Shown: positions 40,051 to 50,342, counted from the stretch's first letter. The stretch: DNA of 63,458 bases from Gammaproteobacteria bacterium (GCA_021324305.1 JAJPJI010000016.1:1-63458); one strand, 5' to 3'. Notes: generated by a model from the sequence alone, not told the origin. Made by a program: numbers and translations.

Positions 40051-41760
40051 ATGAGATACAGACTAACTAAAGGATTATTAGCCTTATCTGCAAACGTATC
40101 ACTGTTGGGATTGCTTGAAGATCCCGAGAGCGGTGAAACCGGTCAATTTTCGGGTGCCGGCGGGCTGCCCCAGTTACGTATAGACCTGACGCGGCAATCC
40201 AAAATCAAAGACAGCCTGGTCAATGGGCTAACCGCTGCAGAGTCAGTCACACATGATGATGTTCGACAATACCTTGAGCTTGAATTTCCTGGTTGCGCGC
40301 ATCGCCTTATTAATAAATATAGCCAGGGACCTACCTATCTGGTCAGTGGAGCATTAGGAGGTCATTCGCTCGCTGCCGGATTGGACTCAGTTATTGGCCA
40401 GCCTGACAAAAACGGCAGCGATGATTCCAGAAATTTTTATTATCGTAACGGCCATTTCTACCTGAAACACACCATCAAGAGACTACCCATTATCAGTCAA
40501 AAAAAGAATGGAGAAATCATTGGCTACATTGAGGGGCCAATCGAAGCCTTATTCAAGGAATCCCAAAACGGTTTTGAGTTACAGTACATTGATACAGACA
40601 ATAAATGGGTTTGTGATCTTTTGATGGGATATCCTTATCAAGAACCCGATAATTTAAACTGGCTGCAAAAAAATTCTGTTGTTTTTCAGCCTGTTTATGA
40701 AAATGTTCCCATCATTCCCTTGAGTCATCGTATCTATGAAGCATTTCATTCTACATACAGCAATAATGATGCGCATCAATCGGATTTTGCTGCTTTTATG
40801 GGTTGGCCGGAAAATTACAATGCCTATTCCATCGTCGAATACGCATTGGGTGGTTTTGTATTTTCACCCTTGAAGAATTCCGTGAAACTAATCACGGAAT
40901 TTACCCCCTTTATTCTGGAAGTTTCTGCTCACTGGGCAATTGATCAGCTCAAGGCAAATTATCCCGATGAAAAGACTATCCCTAAACCACTTTTACGGTA
41001 CACGGCCCAGGCAGCATCGACGCTGGCAATCGGATCATTGGGAGCAATCTACTATGTTGCAAAAGCAGCCAGATTCTTGTTACGAACTGTTTCCTCTCCG
41101 ATTAAATCGTTTCAGGAAGGCTGGAAAATTCATCCTCTGTTAGGCATCGCGAGCGGCATGATCACACTGGCTGCGGTAATTACCATCTCTATCTTCATCG
41201 CCCCGGCCACATTACTTGTCATTGGCAAAATAGCAGGTGCCGGCGCAGCCGGCACCGTGGCTGCGGTCGCCGGCAAAGCAGCTTCACTGCCGGTCTTTTC
41301 GCAATTGGGAACTGTGCTATCTCCTGTCGTTGCCGCACTAGGCAAGGTAGCCGGCGTGACGCTGCCAGCTACGGTTTCAAAGGTAGCGGCTTGTATCGGC
41401 ATCATGATTAATGTCGCTGGAACACCATTAAAAGCAGGGGCACTAAAAATTTCCGGGTGGCTATCCCAACAGCTGGCCCGTTATTCAATCAGCAAGCGCT
41501 TGCGCCATTTTAAGGAGAATCTGCCCTCACAGAAAAAATTCCGGCATCCGGTTCCAAAGCCAAGACACAATGGAAGCACCAGCCTGATATTTCATGAAGT
41601 TCCACCCGGACCACCCGCGCAGATCATCACTGCCGATCCTACAGATATAGTACTTCCCGGGACTAAAGACAGTCATCCGGTAACAATGCTAACTTCTGTA
41701 GATGTATTACCTGACCACAAGCCGCCAGCATCCAGTAATAAATGCATACAATATAAATAA
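40051..41760 (+). CDS. Unrecognised 569-residue protein with a central hydrophobic Ala/Gly-rich segment
   Basis: No family recognised. AAGGACATCAGCGC precedes the ATG. Residues about 1-270 are soluble, with many Tyr/Asn (RNFYYRNGHFYLKHTIKR; PYQEPDNLNWLQK). Residues about 325-345 and 370-460 are hydrophobic and Ala/Gly/Val-rich (ASGMITLAAVITISIFIAP; KIAGAGAAGTVAAVAGKAA) and could be membrane-inserting helices. The last 110 residues are basic then Pro-rich and disordered. There is no N-terminal signal peptide. Architecture of a soluble head plus a late hydrophobic hairpin is common among host-membrane-targeted effectors, so that is one possibility. It ends before a strong bidirectional terminator. 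Confidence 0.5.
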   Translation: MRYRLTKGLLALSANVSLLGLLEDPESGETGQFSGAGGLPQLRIDLTRQSKIKDSLVNGLTAAESVTHDDVRQYLELEFPGCAHRLINKYSQGPTYLVSGALGGHSLAAGLDSVIGQPDKNGSDDSRNFYYRNGHFYLKHTIKRLPIISQKKNGEIIGYIEGPIEALFKESQNGFELQYIDTDNKWVCDLLMGYPYQEPDNLNWLQKNSVVFQPVYENVPIIPLSHRIYEAFHSTYSNNDAHQSDFAAFMGWPENYNAYSIVEYALGGFVFSPLKNSVKLITEFTPFILEVSAHWAIDQLKANYPDEKTIPKPLLRYTAQAASTLAIGSLGAIYYVAKAARFLLRTVSSPIKSFQEGWKIHPLLGIASGMITLAAVITISIFIAPATLLVIGKIAGAGAAGTVAAVAGKAASLPVFSQLGTVLSPVVAALGKVAGVTLPATVSKVAACIGIMINVAGTPLKAGALKISGWLSQQLARYSISKRLRHFKENLPSQKKFRHPVPKPRHNGSTSLIFHEVPPGPPAQIITADPTDIVLPGTKDSHPVTMLTSVDVLPDHKPPASSNKCIQYK

Positions 41761-41784
41761 GTCTATGTAGAAAGGCAGGACTTG

Positions 41785-41830
41785 AGCCATCGTCATTCGC
41801 GAGTCTACGCGGGCAATCTTCATGCAAATA
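41785..41830. repeat. Degenerate CGTCATTCGCGAG-type repeat
   Basis: The stretch CGTCATTCGCGAGTCTACGC followed by GGGCAATCTTCATGC resembles the widespread proteobacterial GTCATTGCGAG...GCAATCT mobile repeat in decayed form. A related fragment is at about 32446. Confidence 0.4.
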
Positions 41831-41913
41831 TCGAATGCCAGGCTAAAAGTCGCATCAATGAAGTTGTCCCAAAAAGCAGGCTGGTACACCTCGAAAGGAT
41901 CGATAGTATTAAT

Positions 41914-41942
41914 AAAAAAGGCACCTCTCTGGGTGCCTTTTT
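41914..41942. terminator. Bidirectional rho-independent terminator
   Basis: AAAAAGGCACC-TCTCTG-GGTGCCTTTTT forms an 11-bp stem with A/T runs on both sides, between the convergent 569-residue gene and pnp. Serves both transcripts. Confidence 0.85.
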
Positions 41943-41960
41943 GTGTTTCATATGCTGCGT

Positions 41961-44081
41961 CTAGCCATTTGAACTGGCTGATTCAACTTCTTTCATGCTT
42001 AAACGGATACGTCCCTGACGGTCGATTTCGAGAACTTTTACTCTCACAATCTGACCTTCAGCCAGTCTGTCACTGACATTGGCAATACGTTCGTTAGCAA
42101 TCTGGGATATATGCACAAGCCCTTGCTTGCCTGGTAATATATTCACGATGGCACCAAAATCCATCAGCTTGGTAACTGTGCCTTCATAAATATTTCCAAC
42201 TACCACATCAGCCGTCAAACGTTCGATACGACGCATGGCTTCTTCACATGCCGCAAGATCAGCAGCGGCAACTTTAACCGCGCCATCATCACTGATATCA
42301 ACCACTGTTCCGGTTTCTTCAGTCAATGCGCGTATGGTAACACCGCCTTTGCCGATCACATCACGTATCTTGTCTGGCGGTATGCGCATCGTCAAAATTC
42401 TTGGTGCATATGCAGACATTTCCTGACGCGGCCCGCTGATTGACTGGTTCATGATGCCAAGGATATGGAGGCGGCCTTCACGAGCCTGATCCAGAGCGCG
42501 TTGCATGATTGCTTCAGTAATACCATCAATTTTGATATCCATCTGCAATGCTGTCACGCCATTTGTTGTTCCAGCCACTTTGAAATCCATATCACCGAGA
42601 TGATCTTCATCTCCCAGGATATCGGTAAGAACAGCATACTGGTCAGCTTCTTTCACTAATCCCATGGCAACACCCGCCACATGGGTCTTGATGGGAACAC
42701 CAGCATCCATTAATGCAAGACTGGTACCGCAAACACTAGCCATTGAGCTTGAGCCATTTGATTCGGTGATTTCGGAAACAACCCGCAGGACATAGTTAAA
42801 TTCTTTTTGTGACGGCAATACAGCTGTGACACCGCGTTTGGCAAGATTACCATGGCCTATCTCACGGCGCTTGGGACTTCCAACCATGCCAACTTCGCCC
42901 ACAGAGTAGGGAGGAAAGTTGTAATGCAGCATAAAGTTTTCTTTGCGTTCGCCTTCCAGCGCATCAATGGTTTGGGCATCACGTTCTGTACCCAGTGTAG
43001 CGACCACCAAAGCCTGTGTCTCGCCGCGAGTAAACAGTGCCGAGCCATGTGTGCGCGGCAATATACCTGTCTGGATGGAAATGGGTCGTACGGTTTTGGT
43101 ATCCCGGCCATCAATTCGCGTCTGACCTTGTAAAATACGGCCTCGAACGATATCGCGTTCCAGGTTGCTAAATATGTATTTAGCATCGGACACCAGCGCC
43201 ACTTCATCTTCCTTGCCCGCATTCTCTGCAATCATTTGTTCAATCACGCGCTCACGGATTTCATTGATGGCATCCTGGCGTTCAATTTTATCTTTGATTT
43301 GATAGGCTTTTTCGATATCAGCCTTGCACAAGTCGGTCACACGCTTTTCGACATCGGTATTAACAACAGGCGGTGCCCACTCCCAGTTAACCGTACCAGC
43401 CTCGACAGCCATTTCCTTAATAGCCTTGATTGCGGTTTGCATTTCACGATGCGCAAACATAACCGCACCGAGCATGGTTGATTCTGGTAATTCTTTTGCT
43501 TCTGACTCTACCATGAGCACAGCATTTTCAGTTCCAGCGACAACCATATCCAATTGTGAGTTTTGCAGCTGGCTGATCGTTGGATTCAATACATAATTTC
43601 CATCAATATAGCCTACACGAGCGGCAGCAAGATGGCTCAGCGCCGGCATGCCGGATAATGCGATGGCTGCGGATGCTCCCAGCATGGCCGGGATATCAGA
43701 ATCTACTTCCGGATTCATTGATAACACAGTTGCAATAACCTGTACTTCAAAGTTAAAGCCTTTCGGAAACAGGGGACGTAATGGCCTGTCAATCAGACGT
43801 GACGTCAGAGTTTCCTTTTCACTCGGCTTGCCTTCACGTTTGAAGTAACCGCCAGGGACTCGGCCAGCAGCGTAGCTGCGCTCTTGATAATTCACAGTGA
43901 GAGGAAAGAAATCTTTATCTGGCGATGCAGTGTCTTCGCAAACAACCGTGACCAGAACGACCGTGTCGTCCATGCTGGCCATGACAGCCGCCGTAGCCTG
44001 GCGGGCGATTTTTCCAGTTTCCAGGGTTACCGTATGGTTACCGTATTGAAATGTCTTTTTAATTACAGTCAAATTATTCAC
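41961..44081 (-). CDS. pnp: Polyribonucleotide nucleotidyltransferase
   Basis: PNPase, the 3'-5' phosphorolytic RNA-degrading enzyme of the degradosome, 706 residues. It has two RNase PH-like cores (for example [12 protein letters not shown] and [18 protein letters not shown], with catalytic acidic residues in GDMDFKVAG), a KH domain ([19 protein letters not shown]) and a C-terminal S1 domain ([20 protein letters not shown]). It follows rpsO, the standard order. Confidence 0.97.
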   Translation of the reverse strand: MNNLTVIKKTFQYGNHTVTLETGKIARQATAAVMASMDDTVVLVTVVCEDTASPDKDFFPLTVNYQERSYAAGRVPGGYFKREGKPSEKETLTSRLIDRPLRPLFPKGFNFEVQVIATVLSMNPEVDSDIPAMLGASAAIALSGMPALSHLAAARVGYIDGNYVLNPTISQLQNSQLDMVVAGTENAVLMVESEAKELPESTMLGAVMFAHREMQTAIKAIKEMAVEAGTVNWEWAPPVVNTDVEKRVTDLCKADIEKAYQIKDKIERQDAINEIRERVIEQMIAENAGKEDEVALVSDAKYIFSNLERDIVRGRILQGQTRIDGRDTKTVRPISIQTGILPRTHGSALFTRGETQALVVATLGTERDAQTIDALEGERKENFMLHYNFPPYSVGEVGMVGSPKRREIGHGNLAKRGVTAVLPSQKEFNYVLRVVSEITESNGSSSMASVCGTSLALMDAGVPIKTHVAGVAMGLVKEADQYAVLTDILGDEDHLGDMDFKVAGTTNGVTALQMDIKIDGITEAIMQRALDQAREGRLHILGIMNQSISGPRQEMSAYAPRILTMRIPPDKIRDVIGKGGVTIRALTEETGTVVDISDDGAVKVAAADLAACEEAMRRIERLTADVVVGNIYEGTVTKLMDFGAIVNILPGKQGLVHISQIANERIANVSDRLAEGQIVRVKVLEIDRQGRIRLSMKEVESASSNG

Positions 44082-44210
44082 CTAATATGTTATTTAAATT
44101 CATTCCCCGCGACTTGCCGCGGGACCTTCTGCCCCAGCCTGGCAGCCTGTACTCTTGCTTGATAAAAAGAAAGCGAATGCTGAACCAGGGTGGGACAAAG
44201 CAGGTATTGA

Positions 44211-44480
44211 TTAGCCGCGAACATCTAACTCTTTGATTAAATTCTGATAACGCTGAGCATCTCTACTTTTCAGATAACGCATCAGCTTGCGGCGCTGGCT
44301 AACCATTTTGGTCAGTCCAAAGCGGGTATGAAAGTCATGCTTATGAACTTTCAGATGTTCAGTTAAAGAGTTAATGCGCGCAGTCAGCAGCGCAATCTGG
44401 ACTTCCGACGAGCCCGTGTCATTTTTGCTTTGTTTAAAGGTTTTAACAATCTGCGCCTTTGCAGCTGAAGTTAACGCCAT
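44211..44480 (-). CDS. rpsO: 30S ribosomal protein S15
   Basis: An 89-residue protein binding 16S rRNA: GSSEVQIALLTARINSLTEHL and HDFHTRFGLTKMVSQRRKL are the family core. The ATG at 44480 is chosen over one 15 bases upstream because it gives the normal MALTS start. Downstream, before pnp, CCCGCG/CGCGGG (44106-44123) forms a small hairpin; in E. coli this intercistronic region holds an RNase III site controlling pnp. Confidence 0.96.
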   Translation of the reverse strand: MALTSAAKAQIVKTFKQSKNDTGSSEVQIALLTARINSLTEHLKVHKHDFHTRFGLTKMVSQRRKLMRYLKSRDAQRYQNLIKELDVRG

Positions 44481-44708
44481 GAATACAATCTCCACTAATA
44501 TATATAACTTATAGAATTCTATAAAAGCCCGTTATTGTATCCGGGAGCTCACTCAGTAACAAGCCCCCTTATCCTCAAGCCCCCTGGACAGCAAACAGGT
44601 CATGCAGGTCATGGCCAGCCTGGGATATTTCTACAAATTTTTTACTTTTTCCTCAAATCAGGTAAGATAGCCGCCCGTTCCTGATATGCAACCACGTTGG
44701 AGATGGAG

Positions 44709-45416
44709 ATGATCCGCAGCACAAAAAATATAAAAGCATGGCTAATCGCCAGTCTCGGTATGATTTTCCCCGCCGCTTGCATGAGTGCCGCCCTGAACAA
44801 GCCTGTCACCAGCCCGAACTTATTTACCGTGCCATCCTCTGCTATTGTCTACCCAGCCGGGCAGCAGCTATATGATCAATACCCATGGGCTGTTTTGTAT
44901 TATTACGGCATCACGGGCTCAGACGCATTGGCCAGAATGTTTGAAGGTCAGTTCCATCGATGGCCAGAGCATATTCAATCGATAGAACTGACGCATACCT
45001 TGAGTGAACAAAACTTTCTGCGAAGGCTCGTCAATCCGCTGGTTGGCGTCGTGCAAATTTCCGCGAATGTCACCATGCGTAATGGCAGTAACGAACACAC
45101 GATTTATGAATTCAACCCTTACGTTGAAGGCCGATGGGCCAATTTTCCCTGGAACAAGTATATCAACACTTCGTTTGCCATTGGCGAAGGCATTTCTTAT
45201 GACACCTCTGTATCATCGTTAGAAAAAAGATCAAATGAGAATACCAAGCGCCTGCTGAATTACCTGCTGCTCGAAGCCACTTTTGCGCCACCCAGCTACC
45301 CGCGTCTGCAGCTGGTTGCGAGAATACATCACCGTTCAGGCGCATATGGGTTATATCACGCAGGCAATACCGGCTCTAACGATGTTGGCCTTGGCATCCG
45401 ATATTTATTTGATTAG
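44709..45416 (+). CDS. Outer-membrane beta-barrel protein, PagL/acyloxyacyl hydrolase-like
   Basis: A 235-residue exported protein. An N-terminal signal sequence (IKAWLIASLGMIFPAAC) precedes alternating amphipathic strands ending in a C-terminal strand GLGIRYLFD with a terminal aromatic pattern, as for small outer-membrane barrels. The last strands contain RIHHRSGAYGLYHAGNTGSN; the H-x-S pair (H208, S210) resembles the catalytic His/Ser of PagL lipid A 3-O-deacylase, although the glutamate is not obvious. The family call is moderate. ATG at 44709 has GGAG 7 bases upstream; a TTG at 44697 is less likely. Confidence 0.6.
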   Translation: MIRSTKNIKAWLIASLGMIFPAACMSAALNKPVTSPNLFTVPSSAIVYPAGQQLYDQYPWAVLYYYGITGSDALARMFEGQFHRWPEHIQSIELTHTLSEQNFLRRLVNPLVGVVQISANVTMRNGSNEHTIYEFNPYVEGRWANFPWNKYINTSFAIGEGISYDTSVSSLEKRSNENTKRLLNYLLLEATFAPPSYPRLQLVARIHHRSGAYGLYHAGNTGSNDVGLGIRYLFD

Positions 45417-45502
45417 CCTTACATGGGTCTGATTGCTTACTTGACTCAACTTATCTAGAATCGATCAGCTAACGGTCATACAATCCATCTCAAGAGGAAT
45501 TT

Positions 45503-45811
45503 ATGAGCAACTCAAGATCGGAGAAATCACCCAATTACATTAAATTAGAGCCAGATGAAACAGACCATCATTCTTCATTAAGTCACAGTCTGCCAAGCCC
45601 ATCCGGTATTAAGTCCAATATTGAACGCATGCAATTCTGGAAAAAAAAGAAAAGCGCCTCGGCCGCGAATCTATTTGTGCCACGGGATGACGAACGAATC
45701 ATACAAATTACAGACCAGCAGAGCCAGGATAATCCTGTCGCCGGAAAGGATAATTACAAACAGACAGAGACTCGTTCTTCCGTTGAGCCGCGCGGTTACA
45801 AGCGATATTAA
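45503..45811 (+). CDS. Small hydrophilic protein, unknown function
   Basis: A 102-residue, Ser/Lys/Asp-rich, probably disordered protein without signal peptide (SHSLPSPSGIKSNIERM; FWKKKKSASAANLF). AAGAGGAA precedes the ATG, the best support that it is expressed. It ends 14 bases before ccmA, so it may be in the same transcript. No family recognised. Its polar C-terminus (SSVEPRGYKRY) does not allow a function to be assigned. Confidence 0.5.
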   Translation: MSNSRSEKSPNYIKLEPDETDHHSSLSHSLPSPSGIKSNIERMQFWKKKKSASAANLFVPRDDERIIQITDQQSQDNPVAGKDNYKQTETRSSVEPRGYKRY

Positions 45812-45825
45812 TTAATGTGGCCGTG

Positions 45826-46458
45826 ATGGATAGCTTTTCGCAACTGCAAGCCAACAACCTGGGTTGTATCCGCCAGCAAAAACCTCTTTTTGCCAATATT
45901 TCGTTTCAACTTCACTCGGGCGAAATGCTGCTGATTCAAGGCCCAAACGGGTCAGGGAAATCCAGTTTGCTGCGCTTGCTGACTGGATTATCTACTCCCT
46001 TTGAAGGAGAAATTTTATGGTATCACGAAGACATCCAGAAGCATCTGTCTGCTTACTGGAATAATTTACACTATATTGGTCACACAAATGGCATCAAACC
46101 AGGCCTGACTGTTCACGAAAATTTAAAATTGGCAGGTCATCTCAGATTGACTGCTTCACCTGGCAATCTCTCGACAATACTTACACAGCTGCAATTGCAT
46201 AACCATCAGCAAACGCTCGCCAGATTTTTATCCGCCGGACAGAAACGGCGATTAGCGTTGGCGAAATTATTCCTTTTTCCAAGACCGCTGTGGATTCTGG
46301 ATGAACCGCTCACCGCACTTGATGCAAACACGCAGACATTTTTTTTATCCTGCCTGGAAGAGCATTTACATAACAGCGGGATTGCCGTTGTCAGCTCACA
46401 TCATCCCATCCATTTTAATAAGGCTATAGTTAAATCCTTAAGGCTGGAATTATGTTAA
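45826..46458 (+). CDS. ccmA: Cytochrome c biogenesis ATP-binding protein CcmA
   Basis: The ATPase of the CcmABCD heme-release complex, 210 residues from the ATG at 45826 (an upstream GTG is in frame). Walker A is GPNGSGKSS, the signature LSAGQKRRLALAKL, Walker B LWILDEPLTALD and the H-loop SSHHP. The family start QLQANNLGCIRQQKPLF is intact. It overlaps ccmB by 7 bases. Confidence 0.93.
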   Translation: MDSFSQLQANNLGCIRQQKPLFANISFQLHSGEMLLIQGPNGSGKSSLLRLLTGLSTPFEGEILWYHEDIQKHLSAYWNNLHYIGHTNGIKPGLTVHENLKLAGHLRLTASPGNLSTILTQLQLHNHQQTLARFLSAGQKRRLALAKLFLFPRPLWILDEPLTALDANTQTFFLSCLEEHLHNSGIAVVSSHHPIHFNKAIVKSLRLELC

Positions 46459-47123
46459 GAGCAGTGTGGTTTGTATTTTATACAGAAATCATTCTATTGC
46501 TGCGGCGATCACACGAGTGGCTTTACCCGTTGGGCTTTTTTGTTATTGTCATCAGTCTGTTTCCATTGGCCTTCACACCTGATCCAGTCTTTTTGCAAAA
46601 ATATGTTCCTGGCTGCATTTGGATTGCCGCGTTGCTGGCAAGCCTGTTATCAATTGAGAATGTCTTTGTCACTGACACTGAAGACGGTCATCTGGAGCAA
46701 TGGTTGTTCGGCGAAATTCCTCTCACCATTCTGATGCTCGCAAAGCTGTGTGCGCAATGGCTTATTACCCAATTACCCTTGATCATACTGACGCCGATAC
46801 TCGGCGCACTATTCCATCTGCCATGGTCTTCCAGCGTAGCATTATGTCTTGGCTTATTGCTGGGAACTCCTATTTTGATACTGACAGGGAGTCTGGGTGT
46901 TGCGCTTACCCTGGGCCTGCGCCAACAGGGTGTCTTGTTGGGATTGCTTGTTTTGCCGCTTCTGACACCGGTGCTTATTTTTGGCGTTAATATTGTCCAG
47001 CAAGCCCAGGCAGGATTATCCATCACTGCTCCTCTTGCATTTTTGGCGGGGCTTTCCACTATGGCACTCACACTATTGCCATGGGCAATTGCTGCCACTG
47101 TGCGCGTCAGCATGGATGATTGA
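46452..47123 (+). CDS. ccmB: Heme exporter protein CcmB
   Basis: A 223-residue inner-membrane partner of CcmA with about six hydrophobic segments (EWLYPLGFFVIVISLFPLAF; LGLLLGTPILILTGSLGVAL; GLLVLPLLTPVLIFGVNIV). The conserved Phe/Asp loops are present. Normally ccmC-ccmH follow, but here a small unrelated gene follows and the operon stops, so the rest of the maturation system must be elsewhere. Confidence 0.93.
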   Translation: MLRAVWFVFYTEIILLLRRSHEWLYPLGFFVIVISLFPLAFTPDPVFLQKYVPGCIWIAALLASLLSIENVFVTDTEDGHLEQWLFGEIPLTILMLAKLCAQWLITQLPLIILTPILGALFHLPWSSSVALCLGLLLGTPILILTGSLGVALTLGLRQQGVLLGLLVLPLLTPVLIFGVNIVQQAQAGLSITAPLAFLAGLSTMALTLLPWAIAATVRVSMDD

Positions 47124-47221
47124 CAACCTGACCGTTTCCCGGAAAGCATCTTCTTGACGAGTGTTCGGATTTTGTTAGTATCAGCAGCTACTTAATTTCC
47201 TTTAATCAAAGAGGTTTTAAT

Positions 47222-47509
47222 ATGAGTTTTGTCAGAATTCAAAAAGTACTGAAGCAAAATCATCAAGGCATGGATGGCCCTATCAGTGATAGTGATTTAC
47301 TTCGCAGATACAAAAAAGAAGGTCAGGATGAGGAAATGATCAAGCGTGGCGATTATCATGTCGGCGCATACAGCCCGGAGCTTGAACAAAGACTCAAGAC
47401 AAGAGCACAGTCTTTCCCAACCACATTGGGTCATCATCCGGAAAAAACATCTGCGGCGCACAAGACAGACAACGATAACTCTGCCTCCACACTCAGGAAA
47501 AGCTTCTGA
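47222..47509 (+). CDS. Small hydrophilic protein, unknown function
   Basis: A 95-residue charged protein with AGAGGTTTTAAT before the ATG. It reads SDSDLLRRYKKEGQDEEMIKRG, then a Ser/Asn/Asp-rich tail ending STLRKSF. No membrane segment or signal peptide. Short, polar, with a charged middle; a secreted substrate or a regulatory partner are both possible. It stands alone after ccmB. Confidence 0.5.
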   Translation: MSFVRIQKVLKQNHQGMDGPISDSDLLRRYKKEGQDEEMIKRGDYHVGAYSPELEQRLKTRAQSFPTTLGHHPEKTSAAHKTDNDNSASTLRKSF

Positions 47510-47518
47510 TATGATTCA

Positions 47519-47540
47519 CATCCCCTCGCCAGAGGGGATG
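47519..47540. other. Stem-loop after the 95-residue gene
   Basis: CATCCCCTC-GCCA-GAGGGGATG forms a 9-bp GC-rich stem about 10 bases after the stop. No T-run follows, so termination is uncertain. Confidence 0.45.
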
Positions 47541-47595
47541 GACAAGTTGTTAAATCAATTTTGCCATATCGAGCTTGCATCCATCGCTGTATAGG

Positions 47596-47736
47596 TTACA
47601 TTTTTTCTGCTTTTTGCAAGCTCGAAGCCAGGGCCAGTATTCTTGCAGACGTGCATCCTGCGCGGATAACACCACTGGCCTCAAGCCAACGATAAAGCAT
47701 GAGTATGTCATTTTCGTTTAACATCCAGAGGTTCAT
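47596..47736 (-). CDS. Possible small protein of 42-46 residues
   Basis: A minus-strand open frame 66 bases downstream of the acyl-CoA dehydrogenase gene, starting at 47736 or 47724 and ending TAA at 47596. Its middle reads LYRWLEASGVIRAGC, which looks protein-like, but no ribosome-binding site is visible. It may be a remnant of a larger gene. Confidence 0.25.
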   Translation of the reverse strand: MNLWMLNENDILMLYRWLEASGVIRAGCTSARILALASSLQKAEKM

Positions 47737-47801
47737 AGTCAGATGAGGTTAATCAATCAAGCCATAATTCACAGTGAATTACCTGACCTCTTGCCATGGT
47801 C

Positions 47802-49019
47802 TCATCGCGAAGGATTTCCAAGCGGCTTGAATGCCTGTATGCCCGTTTGCGCGCGCCCCAAAATCAGTGAGTGAATATCCGCGGTTCCTTCATAGGTTTT
47901 GACTGTTTCGAGATTCAGCATGTGTCGAATCACCTGAAAATCTTCAGTAATACCATTGCCGCCGTGTATGTCACGCGATTCACGCGCGATATCAAGCGCG
48001 GTAAGAGTGCAATAACGCTTCATCATTGAAATCATGGGCGTCTCGACACGACCTTCATCCTTGAGTCTTCCCAATCGTAAACAGCCTTGCAGTCCAAGTG
48101 TGATATTTGTCTGCATGATAGCCAGTTTATTCTGAATAAGCTGGTTTGCAGCAATCGGATGACCAAATTGCTTGCGGTCAAGTGCGTATTGCCGCGCCGC
48201 GTGCCAGCAAAACTCTGCCGCGCCCAACGCACCCCAGGCGATACCGTAGCGTGCGCTGTCGAGACATCCGAGCGGACCGCTTAAACCGTCTGCATTTGGC
48301 AATTCATTTTCAGCCGGCACAAAGACATCGTCCATGATAATTTCCCCTGTAATCGATGCGCGCAAACTGAGTTTTCCATGCATGACTGGCGCTGATAATC
48401 CTTTCATGCCTTTTTCCAGAACATAGCCCCGAATCCTGCCGTTATCGTTCTTTGCCCAAACAATAAAAACATCGGCAAGCGGTGAATTGGTGATCCACAT
48501 TTTGGATCCCTTCAGCAGGTAACCGCCATCAACCGATTTCGCGCGCGTTTCCATGCCGCCCGGATCGGAACCATGATTAGGTTCGGTTAGACCAAAACAG
48601 CCTATCCATTCGCCTTGCGCCATCCTGGGAAGATATTTTTGTTTTTGCGCTTCATTGCCATAAGCATAAATTGCATGCATGCATAAACTGGATTGAACAC
48701 TCGCACATGAGCGATAACCAGAATCGACTCTTTCCAGTTCCCGCATGATCAAACCATAAGAGACATAATTGACACCTGCACAACCATAGCCATGAATGGT
48801 TGCACCCAGTATTCCCGCTTCACCCATTTCCCGCATTAACCCCGGATCGGCACGTTCATCGTGAAACGCATTAATAACTCGAGGCTGCAGTTTTTCCTGT
48901 GCAAATGCGCGTACCGAATCGCGTATCATGCGTTCTTCTTCGGTTAACTGGTCATCCAGGAACAAGGGATCATCCCAGCGATACATTGATTCTCTTATTT
49001 GTGTCGTCACCTTTGCCAT
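47802..49019 (-). CDS. gcdH: Glutaryl-CoA dehydrogenase-type acyl-CoA dehydrogenase
   Basis: A 405-residue FAD-dependent acyl-CoA dehydrogenase, probably the decarboxylating glutaryl-CoA dehydrogenase of lysine/tryptophan catabolism. It contains [48 protein letters not shown] and the catalytic-base segment [16 protein letters not shown] (E377). This order and length match GcdH better than short-chain enzymes. GATAAGGAGACAAC precedes the ATG, an excellent ribosome-binding site. It is divergent from the amidinotransferase gene. Confidence 0.88.
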   Translation of the reverse strand: MAKVTTQIRESMYRWDDPLFLDDQLTEEERMIRDSVRAFAQEKLQPRVINAFHDERADPGLMREMGEAGILGATIHGYGCAGVNYVSYGLIMRELERVDSGYRSCASVQSSLCMHAIYAYGNEAQKQKYLPRMAQGEWIGCFGLTEPNHGSDPGGMETRAKSVDGGYLLKGSKMWITNSPLADVFIVWAKNDNGRIRGYVLEKGMKGLSAPVMHGKLSLRASITGEIIMDDVFVPAENELPNADGLSGPLGCLDSARYGIAWGALGAAEFCWHAARQYALDRKQFGHPIAANQLIQNKLAIMQTNITLGLQGCLRLGRLKDEGRVETPMISMMKRYCTLTALDIARESRDIHGGNGITEDFQVIRHMLNLETVKTYEGTADIHSLILGRAQTGIQAFKPLGNPSR

Positions 49020-49298
49020 GTTGTCTCCTTATCTTTGTTCGAGAGATTCTGCCCTAGTTAACCAATATTTTCTATCACTAGCGGCTATTATTTTACACTG
49101 GATCCCACGGCCAGTTTGCGTATGAAACTCATCCTGCAACTTGTCCGTCAGACTCTGCATCCAGCAATGGAAGCGATCCATCGAACATGATTTTATCCTG
49201 AATTATTTTCATCACTTAATAAAATTAATTCATTATTTTATCTCACTTCCCCAGCATATATTTTCTTTTAAAGATCAAACAAAAAAGAGGTGAGAGAT

Positions 49299-50342
49299 AT
49301 GTCCTTAGTCAACGTACATAACGAATGGGATCCAGTAGAGGAACTGATTGTTGGTACTGCCATGCATGCGGCAATGCCACAGGAGGATAAAGGTTTCAAT
49401 GTCATACAAAAAGCTTCTCATGATCTCTTTGAATCCCTGTCCCCAGGAAAAATTCCTCAGAAAATAATTGATGAAACCGAAGAAGATATCCAGTTGTTCA
49501 TCGATGAACTGATGAAATTGAAAATAAAAGTGGTACGACCCGAGCCTATCGAATTCAAGGGAACTTTTAAAACCCTGGATTGGGAAGCTGAATATTATTT
49601 CTCTTATTGTCCGCGTGATATTTTATTAGCTATCGGAGATACCATCATAGAAACACCGAATGTGTTCCGGTCACGCTATTTTGAAACGTCTGGATATAAA
49701 AATATTTTGCTGCGCTATTTGCAAAGCGGAGCTAATTGGGTTTCTGCGCCAAAACCAAGATTAATGGATCATGGTTACAATGAAGAGGATCCGAATCAAT
49801 CTGTATTACGCAATCTGGAGCCTGTGTTTGATGCAGCCAATATCATACGTGCTGGCAGAGATATTTTTTATCTCGTATCTGACTCAGGAAATGAATTGGG
49901 TTGTCAGTGGTTGCAGCAATTCCTTGATCGTGATTACACTGTCCATCCATGCCGCAACCTGTATTCTTCCATGCATATTGATAGCACGATTTGTTTGTTA
50001 AGACCCGGATTGGCGCTGGTCAATCCCTCCCGAGTCACAGAAAATAATTTGCCAGGCGTATTAAAACAATGGGATTTGTTGATGGCTCCCGAAATGGTCG
50101 AATATAAATATTCCAATTTAGGTTCATTTTCCACCGTCTGGCTGGGCATGAACTTATTGATGTTATCTCCTGATCTGGCTGTGGTAGACAAACACCAAAT
50201 CCCGTTAATCAAGCTGTTAGAAAAAAATGGGATTGATACCATTCCGCTAGCGCTAAGACATGGAAGAACATTGGGCGGCGGGTTTCATTGCATCACGCTT
50301 GATGTGAGGAGAAAAGGCAAATTAGAAAAGTATTTTTCATGA
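49299..50342 (+). CDS. Amidinotransferase (glycine/inosamine amidinotransferase family)
   Basis: A 347-residue pentein-fold amidinotransferase that transfers an amidino group, usually from arginine, to an amine, giving a guanidino product. The catalytic residues of the family are visible: aspartate in EPVFDAANI, histidine in MHIDST (H226), and nucleophilic cysteine in GGGFHCITLD (C331). N-terminal WDPVEELIVGT is also typical. It is closest to the AGAT/StrB and natural-product amidinotransferase group. AAGAGGTGAGAG precedes the ATG at 49299 (a GTG at 49290 is less likely). The next gene, an ATP-grasp ligase, starts about 25 bases after its stop. Confidence 0.85.
   Translation: MSLVNVHNEWDPVEELIVGTAMHAAMPQEDKGFNVIQKASHDLFESLSPGKIPQKIIDETEEDIQLFIDELMKLKIKVVRPEPIEFKGTFKTLDWEAEYYFSYCPRDILLAIGDTIIETPNVFRSRYFETSGYKNILLRYLQSGANWVSAPKPRLMDHGYNEEDPNQSVLRNLEPVFDAANIIRAGRDIFYLVSDSGNELGCQWLQQFLDRDYTVHPCRNLYSSMHIDSTICLLRPGLALVNPSRVTENNLPGVLKQWDLLMAPEMVEYKYSNLGSFSTVWLGMNLLMLSPDLAVVDKHQIPLIKLLEKNGIDTIPLALRHGRTLGGGFHCITLDVRRKGKLEKYFS

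Noticed and set aside
41740..41760. C-terminal CIQYK of the 569-residue protein as a CAAX prenylation signal
   Set aside because: The cysteine is five residues from the end, not four, so it does not fit CAAX.
44709..45416. Lipoprotein signal in the PagL-like protein (FPAAC)
   Set aside because: The residue at -3 is Pro, which does not fit a lipobox; an ordinary signal peptide is more likely.
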